64,000 nt of DNA from Blasia pusilla (lineage: Eukaryota; Marchantiophyta; Marchantiopsida; Blasiales), in the NCBI GenBank assembly GCA_050084515.1, contig CM114275.1, positions 3,968,001 through 4,032,000 of the forward strand, in the 5' to 3' direction. Of the stretch, positions 21,880-32,955 are shown piece after piece. Numbering within the stretch: position 1 is the first letter of the stretch; each line of letters starts with the position of its first letter. The translations under genes and the position numbers were made by a program. Below the pieces are notes generated by a model. That model was not told the origin of the DNA. It saw only the letters and a program-made list of their open reading frames with translations, and ran no database searches.

Positions 21880-24800
21880 TCAGCCGATAGGATTTCTTGC
21901 CTTGTTGATATCCAGCCTCAGCGTCTTCTCCGGTGTTGAGTTCCTGGGCCCCTTGGTGTAGAGAGCTGGCAAATAGGCCTTGTACGCGGGCATGTACCTG
22001 GACACAAATTCAGCCACCTAGTGGTGGTCGAAGAGAAATTCTTATGAGCATGGTGGTCATGTCAAGCGCAACATTTACTCTGTGTCTTGCTTGACGTGGT
22101 CCGACGTGCGTTTATATTTTGGCGCATCAAACGTTGGGAAGGAAGGAGGAAGAAAGCGCTGAGTATCTCGACAGGATGAGAGTCAGTAAGAAATAAAGGA
22201 TGTATTCAAGAACGCAAACCACTGGAAAGACGAAGCAGTTTCACTTGCTTTCAAGGCTAGAAGAAACACACGGATCGTGGAAGAGTGATGCAAAGTCAAC
22301 AAACTTCAACTACAAGAATCACTGCTAATCGTCAAAGTTAGAAATCGTACCTCGTCATCGGTCATGCCTCCCTTGCCTTTGGCTCTCATTTGAACCTCGG
22401 CCTGTCCACCAGAATCATTTCACAATACCAAGGTTACTTTTTCACACCATCTAGGCAACAGGTCAAAACAGTAACCCGGCGCAGAAAATCGAGTTCACAA
22501 TTGCAGGAAATGGCTATATCTTGGGGTTTTCTATTAGAGCGTATCAACTGGGAAACCAACCCCAATCCTCCGATCTCGGCAGAGGTTGAACACATCTTTC
22601 CTTCCGAATCAGCAATTTAAGTTCGTTTCAGCGAGGGTTACGAGTCATATGAAGTCCACCGGATGCAGATCATTAAGTAGACCTAATGGGCAAATTTGAC
22701 ATTTAAGAAGATTCGAAAGACGGCCGAAACTTGAATGGTGGTGTGGGTAAGCTTTGTTGCACAATTATCGTACCTCCAACCGCCATTGAAATACCCAATT
22801 TATATCTTCGACTTGAATGATGATCCACGAGTTGATGAAGCTATACCATGCATCATGGTAGCCTTCCAGAATCTTGTTCACCAATCCCAGCTGCACCAGA
22901 GAGACAACGGATGTATGGGAAATGAAATCTTTTCCAATGCGCTTCCCTACGAAGAGTGCAGATGGGATTCTTACATGGGTCTCTGATATATGTCAACAAT
23001 TTTCGAAGGAACGAGCCCCAATTGACGGTTATGCTACCAGAACATAAGAACAAAGCACATTTCGTCTCTTGATGACGAAACTTGCGGATATCGAACTTTC
23101 ATTTTCTAAAAAACATAACTGCGTATTACAAGAAATCGAGTGGCGTGGTGGTTTAAACGCATTTCCCCTTTTAAAACTTTCAACATTGAAGTATTTCCGC
23201 CTGACCGTTTCTGGCACGAGAGGGATTTCATAGCTTCAGAAAGATTTCTCGCGTGTAACCTACTGGACGGCAATAAAAATGAATGGTATATTGAGAGTAA
23301 CGGCTTGTCGACGCGCAAGCTTCAGGGAAGTCATAAAAAGAAACGAAAAAGTCGGAGAAAAAGGGAAGAATATGGGTGACAAGAGGCAGAACGAGCACCT
23401 GAGGATCAACAGCCGTGACAGCTTCTTCGCTCTGAGGTTCAAATCCCAGCATCCATCCCTCAAAAAGCAGCAGCTGCAGTGACAATCTTCATGTATATTA
23501 CTGGCTAGCTACAGGTTTGCATCTTGGATGCATGTGTTAGCTAAAGGGGTCTGAACATTCTGCTTGGAGGTCCTCAACTTACAACGAATAGCAGCGAATG
23601 GAAATTATGTGTAGGCCATCTAGTAGATTTTTTTTTTCCATCATATGCATTGGCGCTGTACCCAAATTAGATTGATGACTTGAAAGTCATGATACCTGGA
23701 GAGGACCCTTCACGTCAGACCACTCTGAGGGATCCCCTCTGTCACCGCGTCCATTCCTGGCAGCCTGCACGACCAACAAATCCTTGGATTATACTAACGG
23801 TCCTCATTGAACACTTCTACTAAATCCAGTTTTGTCAGCGACTACAAAGAATGGTTCAGCATGAAAATATCACCGTTATATGAGCCATTACCTTATTATA
23901 CCGAGGGACTTGCACTTCTTTGCCTGGAATACATGAAGGGCCAACTAATCAGAAACCTCAGGATGACCTTTCAATATTTGGCTATGGACTGTAAAAACCC
24001 GTGTTCGGTTAAATACCACGATAGTCTAGTTTGGTGGTAGGTAGTGGATATAGATGCCAAGTATCCTCCTGATGAACGAACTAATCGAGTTAGGCTTTGA
24101 AAAGCTGAGTTTTTCCCATCGATGTATTTGTTATTCAACCTTAAAATTGATGCAAAAGAGTAGGAATCACACCATCTGATGTGAGATCGAGTATGGACTT
24201 CAGTGTTTCGGTTCCCAACTGCAGATCATGGGTACCTGCATTACCCCGAAACTGACACATTCACAAATCATGCAACTTTTCAGCCAAGAATAGGATGTGA
24301 TGCACTGCATAAGAGGTAATGGGGGGAAAACACCATCAGCAATATCTGCAAAGCCGGATGACAAAGAAGACAAGGGCTTACTTGCACAGAAAGTGTTCCG
24401 CTGCATCTCTACCCAGAGTCTCTAACTTGAAAATTAGACATGCTGAATAAAGCTTTGTCAAACTTGAAAAGGGTGAATCAAGGTTGATGAGGAGTATTAC
24501 CTCCACAAGACCGTTGTCTGGATTTCCGGAAGCAACTTTATCCTGAAGCCTTGGCACGGGCATGAGCAAAAAATTAGAAGTGTACCCTAAATTGGAGGTA
24601 CTACAGCATCTCTAATCTCCTACCCTCGGTTCTATTAATTTTGTAAAAGACCACGTCATCTGACACTATCGGGGAATATTTAGGTGTCATCACCGAAATG
24701 ACAAAAAATGAAGGAACTTGTATTGCGGCAAGCTGAAATTTACCTGCTCAGCACCTGTTAAATATAGGTCATCGATTGATATTGCTGCAGTGTTGCTGAG

Positions 24801-26131
24801 ATATCCCGCATTACAAAAAAAATTAGCATGAGTACAACTTCAATGATCACGGTCAATTTTTCAACGTGAGACTCTTCTCACTGATACTAACTTCTACTGA
24901 CATTAGGTCATGGATGATCCAGGCCGACCTGTCGGCACTTACAAAAGAGCCTCAAATCACGTATCCATCGCATTATCACAACTTTTGTAGCAAGATCCAA
25001 GAGAGTTTGGTTTAATGCGTCCGAAAACATGACAGCCTAAATCAACCTCGTCGATTAAATTATGGGATCTCGAATTTACAGCTGATGATCACCAGTTTCT
25101 CATCATTCTACGAGAACTTCCAAAGGTTGCAAGATACACGAACCGACATTGTTCTACCATTCTAAAGTTACAGAGGCATAGATATGAAGCACCAACCATC
25201 CAGTGACGTTGAAGAGGAAATCCAAAGATTCTACAAGTGTGGTCTTACCACAACCTTGTGGGGCGCTGATTCCAACCTGCAGAACAGCAAAACTCCACCT
25301 TTAAACTGCCGAAGAATCAATGTACCTTTCGCTTCCCCAATCGATGCCACAGATGATAACAGAAGTTCAGGTAAATGCAGCCCACATGCTTAACTTAGAT
25401 GGAATGGGAGAGTCAAAGGAACCACTGACAAGTTCCAGGAGATAAGGACAACTTTAAACCAGTAGAAAGATAATGTGACATCTTGTATAGATCCCCATCT
25501 TTGTCTGAGAATTCCTATAAGAGATTTCGGTACGAGGAACTATGGAAACTATTTCTTTCCTCTCCACTTATACGAGGCGGAAAATAATTCTCACCACCAG
25601 GGGAGGAATTTCCAATCCCGCAGCAAATTCGGATCGGTGACTGGCCAATTGATCTCGGCACCAAAAGAATACAGGCAAGTAGTACTGATAAATCCGAACT
25701 TTTTCAAGCTCCGATATTCCATCTTCGTCAAATTTGAGATAACTTGAAAGCTGCGTTCCCAACTGGTACCACTCGTCCAAACTTTCCGCTACTCTTTCAG
25801 GAGTTGCTCCAACCTTCTTCGCCAAAACACCGCTACAAATGAACTCCTGGAGATCCTCCGGAGCGGCAACTTTGGCAACGACCTTCGCTTCCTGGCTTCT
25901 CCTAAGCCCAGACCAATTCCTTTCAGAAACGCTCTTCACGAATGATGCGCCAACAAATTGATTGCCCGTCCCTTTCTGTGCTTGCAACCTCAAACTGAAC
26001 GCCCTCCCGCTACCTGTCCTCGCCAAACCATCATTTCCCCCTAGATTCCATCGTTGAGCGGATTGCTGGGGAGGGATCGCTGGAGGTGCAGAAGCGATCC
26101 AGTATCGCGTGAAAACAGAGGACGTCTCCAT
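21880..26131 (-). CDS. GLYK: D-glycerate 3-kinase, chloroplastic (11 exons)
   Basis: Phosphorylates D-glycerate to 3-phosphoglycerate with ATP, the last step of the photorespiratory cycle, in the chloroplast stroma. Exons (minus strand): 26131-25595, 25276-25197, 24795-24744, 24542-24501, 24251-24173, 23923-23892, 23764-23696, 23473-23399, 22890-22774, 22401-22351, 22017-21880. All have GT-AG borders and the phases add up to 423 codons plus TGA. Residues 1 to about 70 are Ser/Arg-rich and fit a transit peptide. VGISAPQGCGKT (180-191) is the Walker A loop. SIDDLYLTG, RGNAGTHDLQLG, VQVPRYNK, NGRGDRGDPSEW and LFEGWMLGF are family blocks. The protein ends in DINKARNPIG. The ATG at 26131 is the first in frame after an upstream TAG. 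Exon 2 ends with a weak donor (GATG|GTTGGT), accepted because the joined protein keeps family spacing. No lesion was seen. Confidence 0.95.
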
Positions 26132-26956
26132 CGGAGATTGTAGCAAACTGGAGGAACCCTGAAGGCCAATTCGCGCTTCACATGGCAGCTATGAGGCAGC
26201 CCATTCTGTTCACAGAATCATCATCCGTTCCCATAGCTCGCCTCACGAATCCTTCCTTCGTAAATCAAGCCATTACGTTATCAATCATCGAGTAATAATT
26301 ATTCTCCGAAGCCATAGCCGAAGGGAAAAATCTTGTCTTCTTGTCATCCCCTGACAGAAGCTGCTGTCCTGAAATCCGCAACTTGCTTTCTTACCGTAAT
26401 CACATGAGAAAGTTACTTCCTAATCGTTGTCCACCTGGACAACGAGGTAAGGTTTTGCACCGTCCGCAACCGTGCATCGTTCTCGTGTGTGACGAGTACA
26501 GGAATAATTTCAATTATTAATGAGATATGTTAGTACAATATATAATATTAATATATGTTAAAAATGTTCACATTATATTAAAACATAAATGATGATAACA
26601 ATACTAGAGTGTTGCCAACCAGCAATTTTCAGATTTTAACACAATTTCAGGGAGTTTTCCTTCTTCATTTAATTTTAATTGTGTCTTTTAATTCAAATAA
26701 CTCTGACACGTGTCACCGTCAACAAGAGCTGAAAATATCATTTGAAAAATTGAAATTAAAGAGCTGATCAGTAAATACTAGCGATAAATTTTATTTAAAT
26801 ATAAGAATAATGATGAAAATTTAAGTTTTGGAAATTCTATCATAATATTTTATTATTTAAATTTAGGAAAAAATTTATTTTAAATACCCTATCTTTGAAT
26901 CATATACTATTAAGAAAATCAGTTGTGGCTTAGAGGCATCCAAAGCATGCCATGTC
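26132..26956. other. GLYK upstream region, then AT-rich DNA
   Basis: The first 350 bp are GC-balanced and should hold the GLYK 5' UTR and promoter, though no clear TATA was found. From about 26500 the sequence turns AT-rich toward the foldback element. Confidence 0.4.
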
Positions 26957-28201
26957 TTAAGCCTTTCCAGTTTTTAATTCTTGTTTAATTTTGCCTATAT
27001 TAAGAAAAAGTTTAAATACAAATATGTTTGCGTAATTATATTCAATTTTTTAGTAATTTTTTTAAATAAAGAAAGTATACTTTTTTTATAAATCTGTTTA
27101 ATTTTAGGTTTATCTCTTATTTTAAATATTCAAATTATTTTTCATTATTTAAAAATAATAAAAAATAAAATGGCAAGTAAATTTTGGAAAGGAAACTATC
27201 TATTGTTTTGAAAGAAATTAGAAAAGATAATGATAAAATACTGAAAATTATTATCATACTATTAGGGGCGTTAGTTTCCATTGAAGACCAATGAATAAAT
27301 GACACCTATCAAATTTGTCCATGTACTAAGTTCACAAAATTTTTTCCTTTTAATTTAACCCTCTACTAACTATAAAACAAGAATGGGTAAGGTTTTAATA
27401 AATAATTTTATTTAATTTTTAAATAAATAATATAAATAAATAAAACTCACAAATGGAGGATGATAATGTGAAATTAGTTCACATACGATAAATAAATTTA
27501 AATCTTAAAAAACCTGACAAAAAATAAGAAAGAAAAAATTGAAACAAATTTTGGATGAAAATTAATGATTTTATTTCACTAATTGAGAGATAGGGTTTGA
27601 ATGTTTTTCTAGATTAAAGGAATAAAATATTTTGAAAATTTCAAAAATTAGAATATTTTTTTCCATATATTTAAAAGAAGTTTTTTCTTAGTTCTTATGG
27701 ATTAACTCTATGATTTCAAATTTTCAAATGATATTCCCCATTTGTGAATTATTTTTATTCCCATTCATCCAATTGAGTGCATCGCATGGACAAAAATAAC
27801 TATTTAATAAAATAAAATGTTTTATTTTGATCCAAAATTTTTAAAACATATTTATAAATACTTCACAATAAAAGATTGATAGTGTTTAAAAATAATTTTC
27901 ATCCTTTTGAAGAAGAATAAATTTCTACTATTTCATTTTTATCTTTTTTCATTTTTTTGAAAATAATAGGTAATTTCCTTTCCAAAATTTACTTCCAATT
28001 AAAAATTTTAAGATAATGAAGTAAAAAATTTCAAATAAAAGATCAATCTAAATTGAAAAAATACTATTTTCTTAAGAACTCATTTTTTTAAATATTAATT
28101 TAAAAAACAAAGTTTAATATAACTACAAAAATCTATTTCTATGCAAGTTTTGGCTTAGTAAAGGCAAAATTAAACAAAAATTAAAATGTTGAAAGGCTTA
28201 A
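26957..28201. mobile_element. AT-rich foldback element with ~300-bp imperfect inverted arms
   Basis: The left arm (about 26957-27262) and the reverse complement of the right arm (about 28201-27905) align along their length. The ends TTAAGCCTTTC / GAAAGGCTTAA face each other. Then TTGTTTAATTTTGCCT is shared, and further in AAGTAAATTTTGGAAAGGAA (27176-27195) has its complement at 27977-27996, continuing with CTATT-TTTT-AAA..AAAAGATAA on both sides. The loop is ~640 bp, AT-rich, with no coding frame. This structure fits a non-autonomous foldback or large MITE-like element. No clear target duplication was seen. The right end abuts a retroelement tail. Confidence 0.75.
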
Positions 28202-28558
28202 CTTTGGATATCGATTCATCCCCCTAGACTTAGAGATGTACGGGGCTATGAGGGAGAGATTTGACTCGTTCCTTGCTGATTGCGCCCATCATCTCCAATC
28301 GAGCAATGGGTTGTCATTGGCTAGTGCGATTCTCCATTATAAACAATGGGTCTCCATAGCTTTGCAATGCGCCAAAGCCAATGGGTCTTTGCGGCGTGCT
28401 CAGGCTTTGAGAGACGCTAGCGCTAGAGGCCCAATTAATGGTAGTCACGTCTCTCTAGGTGTTGTTATTATTGTCTCTGCTATTGGTGAGTTTAGCCAAC
28501 AAGGGGGTTGCCCCCTCTTGCTATTTCTCGTCTGGTTGTGGCCTTCACTTACTCGACT
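28202..28558 (+). mobile_element. 5'-truncated tail of a non-LTR-type retroelement (copy 2)
   Basis: Encodes the same polypeptide end as 4600-5040. It reads RFIPLDLEMYGAMRERFDSF, the CAHHLQSSNGLSLA segment and VSIALQCAKANGSLRRAQAL, followed by the shared non-coding tail (AAGGGGGTTGCCCCC, TTTCTCGTC). Similarity starts within a few bases of the foldback arm and is lost at about 28558, where gypsy copy B begins. The two copies differ by many substitutions, so both are old. Confidence 0.6.
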
Positions 28559-28708
28559 ATGTAGTGCACATACACATCGCTACATAAGATACATCGTTGT
28601 CACCGAACACACACACAAACACACACGATCCCATGCTAACTCATGGAATCCAAACAACAAGACAAGAAGTACCAAAATATCTCCAATCAACCCCTTAGTT
28701 GGTGGTTA

Positions 28709-28742
28709 GATCCCTCCAGATAGCCATCTATCTGGAGGGATC
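28709..28742. repeat. 15-bp perfect hairpin in the 3' region of gypsy copy B
   Basis: GATCCCTCCAGATAG (28709-28723), loop CCAT, CTATCTGGAGGGATC (28728-28742). The flanks (GGTGG / CCACC) extend the pairing. It sits between the PHD stop and the polypurine tract. Copy A has only the CTATCTGGAG half. Confidence 0.85.
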
Positions 28743-28875
28743 CACCTACCATGACATACATCTCTCGGACGCTAAGAGCAAGAAGGCCAAGTGCTCATAT
28801 GGCCCCATCGTTAGTCGTCTTCTTGTCATCCATGTCACAGACACAAGTCGGAATGTAGAACTACCTACTCTATGT

Positions 28876-29390
28876 ACATCTGAGACATATCCATCGTCCC
28901 TGAGGAATCCTAGTGAGAGGTGGCGTCAAACATGCCATATGTCATCCTCTCGAACATCCATCAGAGACTAGCATAGTGGATGCATCACGGGAAGAACCAC
29001 ACAACATACATCGCAAGCCTGCAGCAACTACTGCTAAGCTCGGATCAACTATATCGTCAATGTTTGGAAGGTGACATGGCGCACAATTACGCACATGGTC
29101 CTTCCAAACCATACCATCACGTCCCTCCAATAAGAGAACACCTGATGGCAAAACCTCACGCACTCTCAAGATGGTGCGCCCTACAGTCACATCCAAGGTC
29201 GTGGGTGCCATCTGCTGCAAGTAGACGTAGTCTCCCGATGAAACCTCCGGATAGTAGGTCGATAACCACCCCCCCTTGAATAGTCGCATATCTCAATGTA
29301 TCCCGATGTTGCGCAATCGCTAAGTTCTCAAACTCCATGGGCATCACTCTCCGGAACAACTCAGCCCTCTATGAACATGCTCTCGTCCAT
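28876..29390 (-). pseudogene. Integrase C-terminal region and PHD finger of gypsy copy B
   Basis: VLNLDDLDVW, FRRVMPMEFENLAIAQHRD and GDYVYLQQMAPTTLDVTVGR parallel copy A at 15130-15400. The PHD finger (29010-28876) reads CMLCGSSRDASTMLV, DGCSRG, then HMACLTPPL and GRWICLRC in one continuous frame of 45 codons. The Trp before HMAC is a TGA stop (TGG in copy A). The third zinc Cys is Ser (TCT) here and Arg (CGT) in copy A, both one change from the TGT expected in a PHD finger. Confidence 0.8.
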
Positions 29391-29409
29391 ACATCAAGGT
29401 CATCAAGGT

Positions 29410-29990
29410 TCAACACCTCATCAACATCTCGACGCCAGTACGCAGGTACTCCAAGACCACTCCATCGTCGTGAATGTCTCGGCCACCTGTTGTCTCCTCA
29501 CCGTCCTCTGGATCTAAGGACTCTCCATCAGACCTCGCCATCGAAGTCTCAATCATCTGGCTCTCCATAGCCGACAAGCCCAAATAGGCTGACGCATGCC
29601 ATCCTGGCATCAACTCCTCATCACTCCTACCATGCCAACGAGCTCCATTCTCATCTCGCTGACTCGGGCATGGGTTATGGCTCAAACCATATGCTTCTTG
29701 GTTGAGCGTCCTAGGTCTATGCACCACCTGGAAGTCATACTCCTGCAACAAAAGAGCCCACCTCGCAAGCTTCCCTATGAGCTTGTCAGACTCCCTTAAC
29801 CACTTAAGTGGCTGATGATCAGTAATGATGGTAAAGGGATTTCCGAATAGATAACATTTGAAATGTGCGACAGCCCACACTGCAGCCAAGCACTCACCCT
29901 CATACGAGCTATACTTCACCTTTGCAGCGTTGTTCGAGCGATAGCGTAAGCCACCACGAACTCTCTACCATCATTGTCATGCTGGGTGAG
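29410..29990 (-). pseudogene. RNase H of gypsy copy B
   Basis: KYSSYEGECLAAVWAVAHF, TIITDHQPLKWLRESDKL and EYDFQVVHRPRTLNQEAYGL match copy A. The frame runs on through the acidic linker (SLDPEDGEE) to LEYLRTGVE. There it jumps to the integrase C-terminal zone, marking the internal deletion. Confidence 0.85.
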
Positions 29991-30069
29991 CATGGCTCCA
30001 AGCCCCAACATGCTCCAATTGGCATGCAACTAGAAATGCCGCCCCTTGATCGGTCTCCTCAATATGGGA

Positions 30070-31090
30070 GCGGACATCAATCTGTCCTTGAGCATGTGAA
30101 ATGCTCTCTCGTGCTCATCTCCCTAGTGCCACTCCTGATCCACCTTGGTCAACAAGATCAGCGGCTTCGCAATCGAGCTGAAATCCTTGACGTAACGTCG
30201 ATAGAAGTTTTCCAATCCCATGAATGCACAAACTCGACTCACATTTGTAGGGCGTGGAATGTGTGAAATAGCCTCTACCTTCGTCTGCTGCACACCAAGG
30301 CCACCTCGGTATATAGTATGACCCACGTACTCAATCTGGTCGTAGAAGAACTTGCAGTTGCCTGGATGTAGCTTTAGCCCATGTAACTACAATCGTCAAA
30401 ACACCTCCTCTAGATGTCGCTCATGCTCCTCAACCATGGTGCTAAAGACTACGATGTCATCAATATAACACCTAGCAAAATCCACACCTGCCAAGATCCT
30501 ATTCATGACCCTCTGAAACTCATTATTCATGATGTTCTTTGACCCAAATGGTAAGAACCGCCACTGATACAAGCAATCCTTCCCGTGAGGATCGATGCCT
30601 CAAAATGCCGTCTTCGCTTGTCCTCCAATCTGATAGGCAGTGATGGTATCCGGCTCGAAGATCTAACGAATTGAAGACCTTTGCATGCCCAATAGCATCA
30701 AAGATCTCCTCAAGAGTGGGCATCGCATACCTATCGGACTTTGTTTGCTGATTGATAGGTCGGTAATCTCCACACATCCGCCTATCCGTCCAGTTGCCAT
30801 GCACATCCTTCTTGGCAGGCATGACAATGCCAGATGCATACTCTCCATGGGACATCTCCACTAGTCCTGCTCCAACCAAGTCGTGGCTCCTACTCTGAAT
30901 TAGAGCCCTCTCCATGTCACTATACCTGTAGGATCTTCGGAAGATCGACGTGTCACTCGATAACTCTATGTGGATCCCTGGACCCTTCAACGTACCCAAA
31001 TCATGTATACTAAATGCAAAACAACTCCTATAACTCCTAAGGAACTGGTGTATCTGGCGCTGCTCTCCTCTTGTCAACTTAGGGCCCATA
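30070..31090 (-). pseudogene. Reverse transcriptase of gypsy copy B (frameshifted)
   Basis: 31089-30640 reads SYRYSDMERALIQSRSHDLV, GEYASGIVMPAKKDVHGNW, RRMCGDYRPINQQT and FNSLDLRAGYH, then a frameshift. Further blocks include CYIDDIVVFST (about 30440-30470) and, at 30326-30123, GHTIYRGGLGVQQ and ENFYRRYVKDFSSIAKPL. It retains more Trp/Gln codons than copy A at shared positions, so the family consensus can be judged from the pair. Confidence 0.88.
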
Positions 31091-31188
31091 TCTGGCTCTT
31101 AAGTCTCCATCGTGACTACGGTAGGACTCCACGGCGCGAGTTTTGGTGGTTGCTATGGTGCAACCCCGTCTCAGACAACAAAAATCGA

Positions 31189-31655
31189 CTACTCCCCTCC
31201 AGCCAACTGCAAAATCAGATCTCCATGTGCAGTACCCGGAACCACGCTTGATGTTGTGGCTACCATCTCCTGGTGTACCTGAAAAACATCCCAAGAAGTC
31301 CAAGGGTGTCTCTCCCGATCACCCTTTGTGTGTTGATCTCCTCGGGTCTTGCCCCTAGCCACTACCTCAACCGTCTCGGTAGGCATGGGGCTCACCAACG
31401 CAACTCTTGTGATCTGTCCCATCCTCAAACGACGCTGCTCAACTACTCCTAAGCTGAAAATCCATGTCAAGCAGTTCAGGTCCATCGCCTGACCCAAGAC
31501 ATGACGTCGTGATGCCTCTCATAGAGATGGTACAACCGTCACTCCTGTGGGGAATCCCATCGCTTGCTCTCGCTCATCGGCGTTGGGCTCCACCAACCTC
31601 TGTACTTGGTCATCCCAAACCAAGCCAAGTCCGGCCTCCTATGCATTCAAGGAGG
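31189..31655 (-). pseudogene. Methyltransferase C-terminal fragment of gypsy copy B
   Basis: Minus-strand reading gives an ERE-QAMGFPTGVTVVPS segment followed by LGQAMDLNCLTWIFSLGVVE. These match the copy A residues at about 12190-12330 and the C-terminal motifs of C5-cytosine methyltransferases. A stop lies between them in both copies. The region downstream (HPWTSWDV...) is the linker to RT, conserved with copy A (RHPWTSWDV). Confidence 0.75.
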
Positions 31656-32950
31656 ATGGACTATATAGTGGACGCTAATTTAATTTTGGGGAGGGTTATA
31701 TTAGCTTCCTTATAGCAAAATCAAATCATGAGGATATCTTTTGAAATTTTTCGCTTGCATTTAGAACATTTATACAATCTTTCAACTCTATAAAGAATCC
31801 CCATTACCCAAAGGCTTTAAGGATGGCTGCTAGATTGGGGTTTGCATACCTTGAATTATCTTATAGTGCATAATACTATCCGTTCCTAGGAGGGTGCATT
31901 CCATAACATAGATTGTGAATTCTTTGCAATAACTCAAAATAAGCGTGAATGATGGATGGCTCACAAGGACTCGGCTCCTAAATTACAAAGAATTTTTGTA
32001 TGCATCTTGACATAGACATGAACAGTCAATATGTTGGCTTACAAGAGAAATGGAATTTCGAATGGCTTCATTAAGCCGTCTCCGAGTCCGTCAATAAGAA
32101 CAAACGTTACTTTTCATAACGCTTTTTATGTCCAAATTCTGTTTGGAATGCAAGCTAGCGTTGGAGATGGACTCATACCCCTCTACCTCTCATGCTGAAT
32201 CAAAAGTCATGAATTGCCCAAATATGTTCTGCTCAACAAACAGCCCTATTCCCTTGATCCGACTTGCTTGCCTGATTCGACTACTGCCAAGATGACCACG
32301 TGGACGACCCTTACGTGAGTTCAAACGTTTTTGTAGAATTGTGCATTGGTCTTCTATGATTCTCCCCAATACATCATTTCACGTACTACATTTCAAGTGG
32401 GATTGATTGGATGTTCCTTTAAGGTGACACTTGTTAATCTTGGTGTAGCATGATTGGTTTGCAATTTTTGTGGAGACGTTAGAAATTACTATTGATAGGG
32501 CGAAAAATTCAGTGATACCAATTCAGACTTCACAAGCTTGTCTTGCTATCGCAACTGAGTTAGTGCCCCGCCCCATTGCCAATTGCAGACCAAATTTTTT
32601 GGTGTGGAACTAAAAAACTTGAGGGGACAATTAAAAACTCCTACGCTTTGCGGCTAATATTAAGACCTTTCAATCCGTATTTTTCTAGAAAAATCTGAAT
32701 CACTTCGATTTTTGCAATTTGTGTCTTTGTTAAACCTTCATCTTCTTGTAGGTTGCACAAATTATATAAGAATGATTTTTGGTTGGACAATTTGATGTGC
32801 AAGTAAGCTAGAAAGTAAGTTATATCCACCTAAAATTTGTGCATTTTTTTCCATCCTGTATTTCAAAGTTTTCTACGAAGAGTTTAGGATTAATTTGATG
32901 CATCCTTGTCTCCTATTTTCTTATAAATTAATAACCTCTGATTAAATGTT
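31656..32950. other. Intergenic DNA, no gene seen
   Basis: Mixed composition with only short frames. It may include the 5' flank or terminal repeat of the Harbinger relic that follows, but no inverted terminal repeat was identified. Confidence 0.45.
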
Positions 32951-32955
32951 TAATT

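Larger units (their letters stand above)
28560..31655 (-). mobile_element. Ty3/gypsy retrotransposon copy B (same family, truncated)
   Basis: On the minus strand it carries, in order, the last third of the cytosine methyltransferase, RT, RNase H, integrase C-terminus and PHD finger, then the 3' non-coding end near 28560. Protein identity with copy A is high across RT and RNase H. The 5' part (gag, protease, first methyltransferase motifs) is missing: similarity stops abruptly near 31655. The integrase zinc module and catalytic core are also missing, by an internal deletion of about 0.85 kb relative to copy A. The copy is inactive. Confidence 0.88.
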
